In this document: positions 1-8,994 of the stretch, piece after piece | How the letters are laid out: every line of letters starts with the position of its first letter | Numbering within the stretch: the first letter of the stretch is position 1 | Assembly: GCF_900102495.1 (NCBI RefSeq) | Contig: NZ_FMVQ01000003.1 | Span: 62,001-126,000 of the forward strand | Reading direction: 5' to 3' | Length of the DNA stretch: 64,000 nt | Source of the DNA: Nitrosospira sp. Nl5 | Lineage (GTDB): Bacteria; Pseudomonadota; Gammaproteobacteria; Burkholderiales; Nitrosomonadaceae | Position numbers and translations under genes: made by a program | The notes under the pieces: model-generated | The model's database searches: none | The model's input: only the letters and a program-made list of their open reading frames with translations | Told to the model about the DNA's origin: nothing

Positions 1-1136
1 CCTTTCAGGACTTCAACCATATCACCAATTTTTTCGCCGGTTTCGATAGGCGTCTCAATTGCTTTCTCGTCTTTAATGACGAATACCACGTTTTTTCCGT
101 TGCGCTGGACAATCGCGTTGGGCTGTACTACGGTGCGGGCAGCGCGTTGGCCGGCAGCCATTTCTTTTTCCAAAAAGGCGATCTTCGCGCTCATTTCCGG
201 GAGAACGCGGGGGTCACGATCGACAAACCGTATTTTTACCACTACGGTGGCTTTAGCCCTGTCCACTGTTGGCACGATGCCCTGCACCACCCCTCGTAGA
301 CGCACCTCCGGTAGAGCATCCAGCTGGATTTCGCACGGCTGCCCGAGCTTTACCTTTGATAGATTGGATTCGGCTACATCGGCTTCGACTTCCAGCGTAT
401 CCATATCCGCCATTGTGACCACTGCGCCTTTTGCATCGAGCGCGGAAGAGAAGGGTGTCACGACATCGCCGATATTTGCACTTTTAGTCAATACCACCCC
501 ATCAAACGGGGCGCGGATCAGTGTCTGTTCCACCGAGATTTGAGCCGCGCGATGATTTGCCTTCGCTACACTGACGGACGCCTGATAACCACGAACCGCG
601 GCTTGCGCCTTATGGTAGCGGGCGGCGGCGATATCGTACGCGGATTGCGAAATGAAATTCTTGGCACGCAGTTCGTGGCTTCGGTTGAATGCTGCCTGCG
701 CATCCGCCAACTCTGCTTCTCCATGCTGTAAATTTGCCTCGGCTACCTTGACGCTTGCCGCTGCCTGTTCCATCGCGGCGCTGACATCTGCGTTCTCCAG
801 TCGCGCGATAATTTCGTTTTTCGTTACCTCGCTGCCTTCTGTCACGCCCAGCCATTCCACGCGCCCCGTCGCCTTTGACGCTACCGCTGCTTTACGCTGC
901 GCAACGACATACCCGGTGGCGTTGAGCAATGTGAACGATTGTGAAGGATAGGCTGTGGCAACTGTGGCGGACTCCACCTCTACCGCCGCACTGGCACGTA
1001 AATAGAGGGCAACCAGCAATATCAGCGCCGTAGCGGCCGCGAAGGTGACCATCAATTGTGGGCGTTTCCTGCGACCGGTTATACCGGTAGCACCGCTCCG
1101 GTCGATTTTTAATCTGGAAAGATCTTCCTTTGCCAC
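1..1136 (-). CDS. RND efflux periplasmic adaptor subunit (HlyD/MFP family), 3' end cut by window
   Basis: Membrane-fusion protein that would link an inner-membrane RND or ABC exporter to an outer-membrane channel. The frame is open from a GTG at 1136 (preceded by AGGA about 7 bases upstream and by an in-frame TGA) to the window edge, about 378 codons. The N-terminus is short and basic, followed by one membrane segment (residues about 22-38). Next come an N-terminal lipoyl half, an alanine/glutamine-rich coiled-coil hairpin, and the second lipoyl half with the typical RAPFDGVV motif near residues 205-212. The beta-barrel and membrane-proximal parts follow (VQRNGKNVVFVI near residue 345). The transporter partner must lie beyond position 1. 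Substrate cannot be told from the adaptor alone. The family call is firm; GTG as start is likely. Confidence 0.88.
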   Translation of the reverse strand, partial: MAKEDLSRLKIDRSGATGITGRRKRPQLMVTFAAATALILLVALYLRASAAVEVESATVATAYPSQSFTLLNATGYVVAQRKAAVASKATGRVEWLGVTEGSEVTKNEIIARLENADVSAAMEQAAASVKVAEANLQHGEAELADAQAAFNRSHELRAKNFISQSAYDIAAARYHKAQAAVRGYQASVSVAKANHRAAQISVEQTLIRAPFDGVVLTKSANIGDVVTPFSSALDAKGAVVTMADMDTLEVEADVAESNLSKVKLGQPCEIQLDALPEVRLRGVVQGIVPTVDRAKATVVVKIRFVDRDPRVLPEMSAKIAFLEKEMAAGQRAARTVVQPNAIVQRNGKNVVFVIKDEKAIETPIETGEKIGDMVEVLK

Positions 1137-1633
1137 ATCAACGTCCTGGGTAATTCAACGACGTGATTATGGCGTAGAAGCGGTAGTAGGGCTAGGAACC
1201 CGCGGAACAGGAAGACGGATTTGTCCTTGGCAAGAAGAAGAAATTATCCTAAATCCGGTAGCTGGGCGGGGTGAAGTGTGCGGGTTTTGGGGTGCAGGGC
1301 AAGGCGCAACGACGCGGAATGCGACCGCGCAGGGCGGAGCAGTGCCTTCCGAGAGGAAGGCGCGACCCCGCAGCGGGATGCGGGGGCCCAAACGCTGAAT
1401 TCGGTCGCGGCATCCCCTACGCTGTCGATACCCGCTTCGCGGGGTCCCTCGGGCGACGCTTCGGGGCGCCGTTCTATTCAAAGACGTTGCGAACAACGTA
1501 GCCATGTACCGCAAAAACTGTGCAATTCATCCCGTAGCGGCCTCACCCGGAAGGTGAGAGTAAAACAATACGAATATCGTTATTAATCATACCACTGATC
1601 TATTAAATGAGCGGTCAACTACCGGATTTAGGA
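1137..1633. other. Non-coding spacer with a GC-rich, hairpin-dense block
   Basis: No convincing gene is seen between amiC and the adaptor gene; small open frames on both strands have no recognisable product. Positions about 1265-1500 are GC-rich and full of short inverted repeats. Examples are GCCTTCC-gaga-GGAAGGC (about 1347-1364), CCCGC-ttc-GCGGG (about 1430-1442), and GGGATGC paired with GCATCCC across 28 bases (about 1376-1418). The flanks are AT-rich. This could be a dispersed extragenic repeat or a structured RNA; the sequence alone does not decide. Confidence 0.5.
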
Positions 1634-3004
1634 TTATTCCAGTGACACGATTGTTGAGCGTGATAGTGGCGGGTTGTTGGCGAAATAACGCTTGATTCCG
1701 GCAAGTATCGCCTCGGCCAGCTTGTCCTGGTAAGCGGCGTTTTTCAATTTCTTTTCTTCATCCGGATTACTGATAAAAGCGGTCTCTACCAGGATGGAGG
1801 GAATATCAGGAGACTTGAGTACGGCGAATCCCGCCTGTTCCACGTTGCTCTTATGCAGGTGATTGATATCGCCGATTTGCGAGAGTACTTCCCTGCCAAG
1901 CTTGAGACTGTCGTTGATCGTTGCCGTTTGCGACAGATCCAGCAAAGTTTGCTTGAGATAGGGATCTCTAATGTCCAGATTGACGCCGCCGACCAGGTCG
2001 GCGGCATTTTCCTTCTTCGCCAGCCAGCTGGCGGCGGCGGAGGTTGCGCCGCGCTCCGACAGCGCAAACACGGAGGAACCACGCGCATGCGGCTTAATGA
2101 AGGCATCGGCATGTACCGATACAAACAGATCAGCGTTCAATTGGCGTGCCTTCACCAGGCGCATTGGCAGCGATATGAAATAATCGCCGTCACGCGTCAG
2201 TGCTGCGCGCATATTCGGTTCTTTATCTATCTTGGCTTTGAGTTTTCTGGCAATCGCCAAGGTGATATTTTTTTCATGCGTGCCGGTGCGGCTTGTAGCG
2301 CCGGGATCTTCACCGCCGTGGCCGGGATCGATGGCGACAGTGATGAGCCGCACCGTTTCCGGTTTGTTTTTTCTTGAGGTGACAATGTTTCTGGAAGATT
2401 TGCTATCGGTTGCGTTTGTTTTTGCACCTGTTTTGGTATCGGTACTGGCCCCGGTCTCCAACATTCCCGGGGAATTTTCATTCAGGAGTGCCATAAGCGG
2501 ATCGGGTGGAATGGCGGGATAAATATCCAGCACTAGCCGATGGCCATAATTACCTACTGGTTTGAGAACAAATACTTGCGGTACGACCTCGGTTTTGAGG
2601 TCCAGTACCAGCCGCAATACGGCAGGCTTGTAACGTCCGATGCGTAATGCCCGGATATAGGGATCCGTGGCGTCGATCTTACCCGGCAGCCCTTCGAGTT
2701 CCGGGGTAAGCGCGACCTGTTCCAAGTCAACCACCACGCGATCCGGATCCTTTACCATGCTGACTGAATACTGGATGGGCAGAGCGGATTCCAGCGTGAG
2801 GCGGGTATATTCCGCGGACGGCCAGACGCGGACAGAGCTGACAGTCGTGTTAGCAGTATTAGCAAGAGTGGAATTGCCGAGCGGCAAAAACAAGAGCGCC
2901 GTTAGCGCCAGAAACTTGATGAATGCTGATGGAAAAGAAAGGCGGCGGCAACCGGCTATTGCCACGTTCAGGGGCTGCTCAGGGCTTGCCAATGTTCCAA
3001 ACAC
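1634..3004 (-). CDS. amiC: N-acetylmuramoyl-L-alanine amidase (AmiC type, AMIN + Amidase_3)
   Basis: Periplasmic zinc amidase that removes the stem peptide from N-acetylmuramic acid during septum splitting. The 456 aa product has a hydrophobic export signal at about residues 28-48 (ALTALLFLPL). An AMIN domain follows (about 55-155; SSVRVWPSAEYTRLTLES), then a threonine/lysine-rich linker and the Amidase_3 domain from about 220. Zinc and active-site motifs are visible: AIDPGHGGEDPGA, SVHADAF and VETAFISNPDEE. The start overlaps the end of tsaE by 37 bases. A later GTG in the signal region would shorten the n-region, so the exact start is uncertain. tsaE-amiC is a common proteobacterial pair, which supports co-transcription. 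Confidence 0.93.
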   Translation of the reverse strand: MFGTLASPEQPLNVAIAGCRRLSFPSAFIKFLALTALLFLPLGNSTLANTANTTVSSVRVWPSAEYTRLTLESALPIQYSVSMVKDPDRVVVDLEQVALTPELEGLPGKIDATDPYIRALRIGRYKPAVLRLVLDLKTEVVPQVFVLKPVGNYGHRLVLDIYPAIPPDPLMALLNENSPGMLETGASTDTKTGAKTNATDSKSSRNIVTSRKNKPETVRLITVAIDPGHGGEDPGATSRTGTHEKNITLAIARKLKAKIDKEPNMRAALTRDGDYFISLPMRLVKARQLNADLFVSVHADAFIKPHARGSSVFALSERGATSAAASWLAKKENAADLVGGVNLDIRDPYLKQTLLDLSQTATINDSLKLGREVLSQIGDINHLHKSNVEQAGFAVLKSPDIPSILVETAFISNPDEEKKLKNAAYQDKLAEAILAGIKRYFANNPPLSRSTIVSLE

Positions 3005-3474
3005 CGTCTACCCGCCTCCGTGTTTGCCTGAATTTCGACGTTACGATCTGTTTCAGTGATGTGAAAAAAAAACTGCAAATCTGCTCTGGGCAACAGTCCG
3101 CCCGCTTTTTCCGGCCATTCCACCAGGCAGACTGCGTCGGCGTTGAAATATTCGCGGAAACCGGCTTCTTCCCATTCTATAGGATCATTGAAACGATAGA
3201 AATCAAAGTGATAGAAGTATAACCTAGAAATTTTATAAAGTTCAATTAAATTATAGGTCGGACTTTTGACTTTTCCCTCATAACCCAGCCCACGCAAAAT
3301 GCCCCGTGCAAGCGTGGTCTTGCCTGCTCCGAGGTCACCGCTCATAAAAATGATAAGGCCGGGACGTAATACCGCTGCAATCTCCGCGCCAAGCGCAAGC
3401 GTTGCGGCTTCATCGGCAAGATTGCGAGTAAAGTGATGACTTTCGGCAGAACCGGTATGATTAGAATTATGCAA
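2968..3474 (-). CDS. tsaE: tRNA threonylcarbamoyladenosine biosynthesis ATPase TsaE
   Basis: P-loop ATPase that works with TsaB and TsaD to make t6A37 in ANN-decoding tRNAs; cytoplasmic. The 168 aa product has the Walker A motif GDLGAGKTT at about residues 46-54, the family block VKSPTYNLIE at about 69-78, YHFDFYRF near 91, and a conserved VEWPEKAG. Length is close to the family norm of about 150-160. The start is a TTG at 3474; the family alignment (LADEAATLALG) begins about 19 residues later, so a slightly shorter product is possible. It overlaps amiC at its 3' end and practically touches the divergent queG start at its 5' end. Confidence 0.95.
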   Translation of the reverse strand: MHNSNHTGSAESHHFTRNLADEAATLALGAEIAAVLRPGLIIFMSGDLGAGKTTLARGILRGLGYEGKVKSPTYNLIELYKISRLYFYHFDFYRFNDPIEWEEAGFREYFNADAVCLVEWPEKAGGLLPRADLQFFFHITETDRNVEIQANTEAGRRCLEHWQALSSP

Positions 3475-4584
3475 GACAAAATTTCCAAAGATCCGCCCAA
3501 CGTTCCGAATGATCTGCCGGATTCCGCTGTCGATTTAATCTGGCTTGCCGGAATGATCAAGGCCTGGGGCAAGGAGCTTGGCTTTCAGGATATCTGCATT
3601 GCGGATGCCGGGGCCGAGATGAGGCAAGCCGAATTGGGGCTGCTTGAGTGGCTGAGTAAAGGTTATCACGGTGAGATGGATTATATGGCAAAACACGGTA
3701 CGCGGCGCACCCGTCCGGCTGAGCTCGTTCCCGGCACGCTACGGGTGATCTCGGTGCGTATGAACTATATGCCCCCTGCGGCTAGGAACAGTTGGCAAGT
3801 GATACGGGATGGTGATAAGGCGTTCGTTTCCCGCTATGCGCTTGGGCGCGACTACCACAAAGTGTTGCGTGGGCGCTTGCAAAAACTTGCGGATAAAATC
3901 TCTGCGGAGGTGAATCACTTCAATTACCGGGTATTCACCGATAGCGCACCGGTAATGGAAGTGGAGTGGGCGCAGAAATCTGGCTTGGGCTGGCGTGGTA
4001 AGCATACACTGTTGCTTTCGCGCGAAGCCGGGTCAATGTTCTTTTTGGGCGAGCTGTATACCGATTTGCCGGTACCTGTAGACGACCCCGTCGGTAATTA
4101 CTGCGGAAGTTGCACCAAGTGCATCGACATCTGCCCCACCCAGGCAATAGTCGCCCCTTATCGTCTGGATGCCAGGCGCTGTATTTCTTACCTTACTATC
4201 GAACATAAAGGCAGTATTCCGGAAACGCTGCGTCCTTTGATCGGCAACCGCGTGTATGGCTGCGATGATTGCCAGCTGATTTGTCCCTGGAACAAATACG
4301 CGGCTATTTCCGGTGAAAACGATTTCTCTGTACGCAATGGTCTGGATAATGCATCCTTGGTCGAATTATTCAGTTGGACCAGGGAAGAGTTCGACGCCAG
4401 GCTTGCCGGAAGCCCGATCCGGCGTATCGGCTATGAACAATGGTTGCGCAATTTAGCGGTGGGGTTAGGCAATGCACCGTCGTCTACGGCGGTAACTGCT
4501 GCATTGCAGGCGCGGCGAGATGACGACTCGTCCCTGGTGCGCGAACATGTGCAATGGGCATTGCAGCGGCATGATGCGCGATGA
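3469..4584 (+). CDS. queG: Epoxyqueuosine reductase QueG
   Basis: Cobalamin- and iron-sulfur-dependent enzyme that reduces epoxyqueuosine to queuosine in the tRNA wobble position; cytoplasmic. The product is 371 aa from the ATG at 3469 (MQDKISK). The frame also extends to a GTG at 3433, but that lies deep inside tsaE. The C-terminal half has two 4Fe-4S ferredoxin motifs, CGSCTKCIDICP (about residues 208-219) and CDDCQLICPWNK (about 264-275). Upstream are family blocks such as WAQKSGLGWRGKHTLLL with the catalytic aspartate region SAPVMEVEWA. Length matches the E. coli enzyme (about 379). Its start lies within a few bases of the divergent tsaE start. Confidence 0.95.
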   Translation: MQDKISKDPPNVPNDLPDSAVDLIWLAGMIKAWGKELGFQDICIADAGAEMRQAELGLLEWLSKGYHGEMDYMAKHGTRRTRPAELVPGTLRVISVRMNYMPPAARNSWQVIRDGDKAFVSRYALGRDYHKVLRGRLQKLADKISAEVNHFNYRVFTDSAPVMEVEWAQKSGLGWRGKHTLLLSREAGSMFFLGELYTDLPVPVDDPVGNYCGSCTKCIDICPTQAIVAPYRLDARRCISYLTIEHKGSIPETLRPLIGNRVYGCDDCQLICPWNKYAAISGENDFSVRNGLDNASLVELFSWTREEFDARLAGSPIRRIGYEQWLRNLAVGLGNAPSSTAVTAALQARRDDDSSLVREHVQWALQRHDAR

Positions 4585-5276
4585 ACCTCTCAGATCGAAG
4601 GCGCAGAAGGAGACCGTGAGCAGCGGGAAAATGGAGGCCAATGCGGCCAGTTCATACCTGTAGGATCTTACAGCTATTCAGAGGCGTCATTGTATTTTCT
4701 AATCATCTCTTCCTATTTCGTTTGCTTTGGCGGTAGCAAGGCGTTCGTATCTGGTTTCATGGATAGCCGTGCACACGAATTTAACCAATATTTAGGACGC
4801 TAATTTGAAGCGCTAATTAAGGTGCAAAGTAGGTAATTTTGCCTAACAATTCGAGCGGTTGTGGTATGGGTGCGGTTTGGAAGAACGATAGGCGGCGCAA
4901 TCCGCCCATAACTATGCTATCAGGCGTCCTGAGAAGAGTGTACTAAAGTCCAATTTGTTCCTGCTATTGAAATTGGTACGATTCGAGTATGTTATAAAAA
5001 AACAAGTAATTTTGCGTTTTGCGTGTTTCGGCTTGAGGGCAATCTTTTGTGCGATTCGGATAACATAGATCATGTACGGCATCTACTGACATCGCGTAGA
5101 ATGTTATTATGGCACGCTAAAATGCTGGATGGGTGCCATACGTAAGGATATTCTCTTGAACTCGAATCGATACCGTCTTGACAGAGGCATTTACTTATTG
5201 CATCTTTATTTCCATTAATAATTGGCTGCCTCTGCATGATCCGATGCATATTCAATAAACAGAAAAAGGAAATTCA
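4585..5276. other. Long intergenic region upstream of the EPS locus
   Basis: About 690 bases with no supportable gene on either strand. It becomes AT-rich towards the EPS locus and probably carries the regulatory DNA for it. Visible elements are a short hairpin GGCGG-cgcaat-CCGCC near 4890-4905 and the 8-bp inverted repeat at 5108-5140 described separately. No sigma-70 promoter could be placed with confidence. Confidence 0.5.
5108..5140. promoter_or_regulatory. Candidate operator: 8-bp inverted repeat upstream of the EPS export gene
   Basis: TATGGCAC at 5108-5115 and its exact reverse complement GTGCCATA at 5133-5140 are separated by 17 bases. The arms are 25 bp centre to centre, and the site lies about 137 bp upstream of the GTG of the export lipoprotein gene. 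The spacing would suit two dimers or a tandem-headed regulator binding near a promoter. No binding protein is encoded nearby, so the regulator is unknown. Confidence 0.4.
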
Positions 5277-5903
5277 GTGAACGCTCCACATATCAGTGCC
5301 ATGAAATGGCTGGCTTGTTTTGCTATCGTATTTCCTATCCTCTTCCTTGGTGGTTGCAAAACATATCCGGCGCTCACCCCCGATGAAAAGCATCTCGCGC
5401 ACGATTACCTTATCGGTCCAGGCGACAACGTCGATATTATTGTCTGGCGCAACCCCGAAGTCTCCATGACGGTACCGGTTCGTCCGGATGGGAAAATCAC
5501 GACCCCTCTGGTGGAGGATCTGCCGGCCAGCGGAAAAACGTCCACACAACTGGCGCGCGACATTGAAGAAGCGCTATCCAAATACATTCAGCAGCCAGTG
5601 GTGACGGTTGTCGTTACACAGTTTGTTGGACCCTATACCGAGCAGATCCGGGTCATAGGCGAAGCCGCTAGACCTCAGGCCCTGCCATATCGCGAAGAAA
5701 TGACGTTAATGGATGTTTTGATTGCAGTGGGCGGGATTACGGAATTTGCCGCTGGCAATAAGGCCAGAATCATCCGCAGCGTAGATGGAAAACAGCAACA
5801 GTTTAGCGTCCGGTTGAACGACCTGATTAGAGATGGTGACATATCCGCTAACGTTCCCATGCGTCAAGGTGACGTTCTGGTGATACCGGAAAGCTGGTTC
5901 TGA
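5277..5903 (+). CDS. XrtA/PEP-CTERM EPS system polysaccharide export lipoprotein (Wza-like)
   Basis: Outer-membrane polysaccharide export protein of the Poly_export/SLBB type, equivalent to a small Wza. The start is a GTG at 5277 with AAAGGA 6 bases upstream. The 208 aa product has a lipoprotein signal ending in the lipobox LGGC (Cys about residue 27). The Poly_export domain follows (YLIGPGDNVDIIVWRNPEVS, about 44-63; RPDGKITTPLVEDL), then a SLBB domain (IRVIGEAARPQALPYREEM, about 124-142). The ending RQGDVLVIPESWF is typical of the XrtA-associated subfamily (TIGR03027). It opens the EPS locus, and a 415-base gap separates it from the chain-length gene. Confidence 0.93.
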   Translation: MNAPHISAMKWLACFAIVFPILFLGGCKTYPALTPDEKHLAHDYLIGPGDNVDIIVWRNPEVSMTVPVRPDGKITTPLVEDLPASGKTSTQLARDIEEALSKYIQQPVVTVVVTQFVGPYTEQIRVIGEAARPQALPYREEMTLMDVLIAVGGITEFAAGNKARIIRSVDGKQQQFSVRLNDLIRDGDISANVPMRQGDVLVIPESWF

Positions 5904-6318
5904 TTTTCACCGAGTCCCTATGCCTCCTCACTGGCCCGGCCGCATGTTTTATACACACCGATATTCACCTCCCAATGTTCTTTGTGAGCAATGCAAGGTT
6001 TTATTTGCGCGAATAGCTGAACCCCAAATAGAACCGGAAAGGACATCCGGAACTTCATCCGAGCGTGATTACGCCGCTTCATCCTAAATTTGACCAACGA
6101 CCGGCGGGAGTTCGCAGGGGGTGGACGTATCTTTTCACTCAACTTGCAAAATTCCGGGGTTCATCTCATAAATTTTAAAATTCCGGACCAGGGAATAAAT
6201 GACAATGTGGAAAGTAGGGCACGTGAAAATCGTTCCACCTCGGGTAAAGGGCGGCGAAGCCGCCTGCAGGAAATTCCCCGCCACCGAAGCCCAATATTTC
6301 TAAGGAAAGTTTGACAAC
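5904..6318. other. Intergenic gap inside the EPS locus
   Basis: About 415 bases with no supportable coding sequence. The open frames present have atypical composition and no recognisable product. Small hairpins occur (GGCGGC-gaa-GCCGCC near 6250-6265, CCGGA/TCCGG near 6034-6053). The gap suggests that the chain-length gene and its followers may have their own promoter, but none could be placed. Confidence 0.45.
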
Positions 6319-7845
6319 ATGGAGGAACTGACTACCCAGCTGTTTATTTACCTTAAAGGGATATGGAAGTATCGCTGGATCGCGTTGGCCGGCGCATGGG
6401 TTATTGCCATTGCAGGATGGTTTATCGTCTACCGCCTACCTGATGATTATCAGGCTTCGGCAAGAATTTACGTCGACACACAAAATGTCTTGAAACCATT
6501 GCTGGCGGGTATGACGATTTCTCCCGATCTGCAGCAGCAGGTGTCTATCATGAGCCGTACCCTGATTAGCCGTCCAAATGTGGAAAGGGTTGTACGCATG
6601 GTCGATCTGGATATTACAGCCAAGGACGTGAAGGACCAGGAAAAGCTTATCCAAAACCTGATGGATAAAATCAAGCTCGGGACCACAGGACGCGATAATC
6701 TATTTACCATTAATTATAATAATCCAAACCCGAGGCTCGCCAAAGATGTTGTCCAATCCTTGTTAACCATTTTTGTCGAAGGAGGCCTCGGCGATAAGAA
6801 ACAGGATTCCTCTTCGGCAATTCGTTTTATTGATGAGCAGATCCAGAGTTATGAGGAGAAGCTGATCGTTGGGGAAAATAACCTGAAAGCATTCAAGCAA
6901 AAGAACATTGGAATGATGCCTCAGCAAGGCAGTGATTATTACTCGCAGTTGTCTTTAGCCGCGGAAGATCTCAATAAAACAAGATTGGAGCTACGGGAAG
7001 CCGAACAGGCCCGCGATGCGATCAAAAGGCAAATTACCGGTGACGAACCCATTCTCATGGTGGAACAGGGCGACTCAGGCTCATCCCCGGCGAATGTGGA
7101 AATTGATTCCCGTATCCAGGCATTGAACAAAAATCTGGATGCTCTTATGCTAAACTTTACGGAATTACATCCCGATATCATTTCAACGAAGCGCCTGATC
7201 GCACAACTCGAGGATCGCAAGAAAGAAGAAGCCAAGCTAATAAGACCTAGCGCTGATCCCGGAAAAAACTATAGCCCGATGCTGCAGCAGCTTAATGTGG
7301 CACTCGCGGAGGCCGAAGCCGGAGTGGCTTCCATGAGTGCGCGGGTAGAAGAATATACCGCCCGTTACGACCGTTTAAAATCTCTGAGTAATGCGATACC
7401 ACAAGTGGAAGCAGAGCTTGCTCAACTTAATCGCGATTATCTGGTAAATAAATCCAATTACGAGAAACTTCTTGAACGTCGTGAATCGGCAAAAATATCA
7501 GGTGAACTGGGCTCCGCCGCGGACTTAATGTCGTTCAGGATTATTGATCCGCCGACGGTTCCGGATACTCCTGCCGGGCCTGACCGCGGTAAACTGTTTT
7601 CCATTATCTTTCTTGGTGCCTTGTTAGGGGGGATTGGTATAGCGTTCGCCGTCAGTCAGATTCGGCCAACATTTCATAATCAAACTAGTTTACGTGAAGT
7701 AACCGGTAGGCCGATATTGGGCTCTATTCCCATGATTTGGACCAATCAAGAAAAAATAAAACGCAGGAAGCGTCTCTATGCCTTCGGCTTTTCGTTACTA
7801 TCCTTGGTAGGTATCTATGGCGCATTGATGGTAAAAGTGGTTTAA
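6319..7845 (+). CDS. XrtA system polysaccharide chain-length determinant (Wzz/GNVR family)
   Basis: Inner-membrane co-polymerase that sets EPS chain length and partners with the tyrosine kinase downstream. The 508 aa product begins with ATG at 6319 (AAGGAAAG upstream). The first membrane segment is at about residues 15-33 (WIALAGAWVIAIAGWFIVY). A long periplasmic part rich in coiled coil follows, then a GNVR-like block (AELAQLNRDYLVNKSNYEKL, about 360-379) and proline-rich RIIDPPTVPDTPAGPDR. Second and third membrane segments are near 425-445 and 488-506. No kinase domain is fused; the kinase is encoded separately at 8074. It fits the TIGR03007 subfamily. Confidence 0.93.
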   Translation: MEELTTQLFIYLKGIWKYRWIALAGAWVIAIAGWFIVYRLPDDYQASARIYVDTQNVLKPLLAGMTISPDLQQQVSIMSRTLISRPNVERVVRMVDLDITAKDVKDQEKLIQNLMDKIKLGTTGRDNLFTINYNNPNPRLAKDVVQSLLTIFVEGGLGDKKQDSSSAIRFIDEQIQSYEEKLIVGENNLKAFKQKNIGMMPQQGSDYYSQLSLAAEDLNKTRLELREAEQARDAIKRQITGDEPILMVEQGDSGSSPANVEIDSRIQALNKNLDALMLNFTELHPDIISTKRLIAQLEDRKKEEAKLIRPSADPGKNYSPMLQQLNVALAEAEAGVASMSARVEEYTARYDRLKSLSNAIPQVEAELAQLNRDYLVNKSNYEKLLERRESAKISGELGSAADLMSFRIIDPPTVPDTPAGPDRGKLFSIIFLGALLGGIGIAFAVSQIRPTFHNQTSLREVTGRPILGSIPMIWTNQEKIKRRKRLYAFGFSLLSLVGIYGALMVKVV

Positions 7846-8073
7846 CCGATGCTTCCACAAAATTGACCTGCTCTCGCTTGCCGTTGATTGATGTGGAAGG
7901 TTTTGCTTACTTGCGAGAAGCCCCCAAGGATTCCCGCCACAATGCGCTGATCTCCGAAAGACAGCCGGGTGCAAAGATAATCTCTGGAGACAGCACATCG
8001 GTAGATTAATATCAACAACCGTTGCGAAAGCAACTGTAGTTAGCGAAACCTAATTAGATTTATCGGAGAAAGC

Positions 8074-8994
8074 GTGAGCATCATTGAAAAAGCCGCAGGG
8101 CAGCTCGAGAAAGAAGGAAAGATCAGCGCCAAGCAGCCGTCACCGGATGTTTCCATAAGCCCCAAGCCGGCATCGGCGCAGGGAAATGATACGCTCAGGA
8201 GTGAGGTTAGCCAAAGCCATACGCCTGATCCTGTCGCGGCTCCTGCCCCAACGTCCCTGACATCGAAACGAATTACGCTCAATCTCACCAAAATGCGTCA
8301 ATATGGTATCGTCACGCCCGACGAGGGAAGAACGCAGATTGCCGAGCAATTCCGGGTAATCAAGCGGCCATTGCTCACCAATGCGTTCAATAAGGGCGCG
8401 GACATGATCAAGAACGGCAACTTGATTATGGTTACCAGCGCTCTCGCAGGGGAGGGAAAGAGTTTTTGCACGGTTAATCTGGCGATGAGCATCGCAATGG
8501 AGATGGACCGCACTGTTCTGCTGGTCGATGCCGATGTAGCCCGCCCTTCGATGCCAAAAATCCTTGGATGCGGAACGGAGAGAGGCCTGCTGGACATTCT
8601 TCTTGATGAAAACCTTGATTTGGCGGACGTCCTGATTAAGACGGATATCGAGAAGCTCACTCTTCTCACAGCGGGAAGGCGGCACTCGCATTCAACCGAA
8701 CTACTGGCAAGCCAAAGCATGGGTGCCTTATTAAAGGAGCTTGCGCAACGTTACGCGGACCGCATTGTTATTTTTGACTCTCCACCTTTGCTATTGACCA
8801 GTGAGGCGCGTGTGCTGGCAAGCCAGATGGGGCAAATTGTCCTGGTGGTAGAGGCTGAAACGACATCACAGCAGACAGTTAAGGAAACCCTCCGGCAGAT
8901 TGAGTCGTGCGATGTCGTAAATCTGATCTACAACAAGGCCAGATCATTCTCGGGTGGAGAATATTATGGTAGCTATTACCATGAAAGCGCCTGA
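8074..8994 (+). CDS. XrtA-associated tyrosine autokinase (CpsD/CapB family)
   Basis: Cytoplasmic BY-kinase that works with the chain-length protein in EPS polymerisation and export. The 306 aa product starts at a GTG (8074), with CGGAG upstream. After a low-complexity N-terminal region of about 80 residues comes a P-loop domain with Walker A (ALAGEGKSF, near residue 126), Walker A' (VLLVDADVARPS, near 149) and Walker B (IVIFDSPPLLL, near 231). The C-terminus carries a short tyrosine cluster (GGEYYGSYYHES), the usual autophosphorylation site. It corresponds to the TIGR03018 subfamily and overlaps the next gene by about 29 bases, indicating coupled translation. Confidence 0.93.
   Translation: MSIIEKAAGQLEKEGKISAKQPSPDVSISPKPASAQGNDTLRSEVSQSHTPDPVAAPAPTSLTSKRITLNLTKMRQYGIVTPDEGRTQIAEQFRVIKRPLLTNAFNKGADMIKNGNLIMVTSALAGEGKSFCTVNLAMSIAMEMDRTVLLVDADVARPSMPKILGCGTERGLLDILLDENLDLADVLIKTDIEKLTLLTAGRRHSHSTELLASQSMGALLKELAQRYADRIVIFDSPPLLLTSEARVLASQMGQIVLVVEAETTSQQTVKETLRQIESCDVVNLIYNKARSFSGGEYYGSYYHESA

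Noticed and set aside
1167-1514. Open frame of 115 codons on the minus strand in the hairpin-rich spacer
   Set aside because: Arg/Pro/Ser-rich translation typical of GC-rich non-coding DNA, no recognisable motif, and it covers inverted repeats.
1567-1584. Near-palindrome AATACGAATATCGTTATT downstream of amiC
   Set aside because: Symmetry is imperfect and it lies more than 400 bases from the adaptor gene start, too far to call an operator.
5110-5128. Possible sigma-54 promoter (TGGCAC ... TGCT) upstream of the EPS export gene
   Set aside because: The GG and GC dinucleotides are one base too far apart, and the sigma-54 spacing rule is strict; the same bases are better explained as an arm of the inverted repeat.
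6090-6314. 74-codon open frame before the chain-length gene
   Set aside because: No family resemblance, no hydrophobic or conserved segment, poor start context; treated as intergenic.
7737-8009. 90-codon open frame between the chain-length and kinase genes
   Set aside because: It begins within the chain-length gene in another frame and has no recognisable product.
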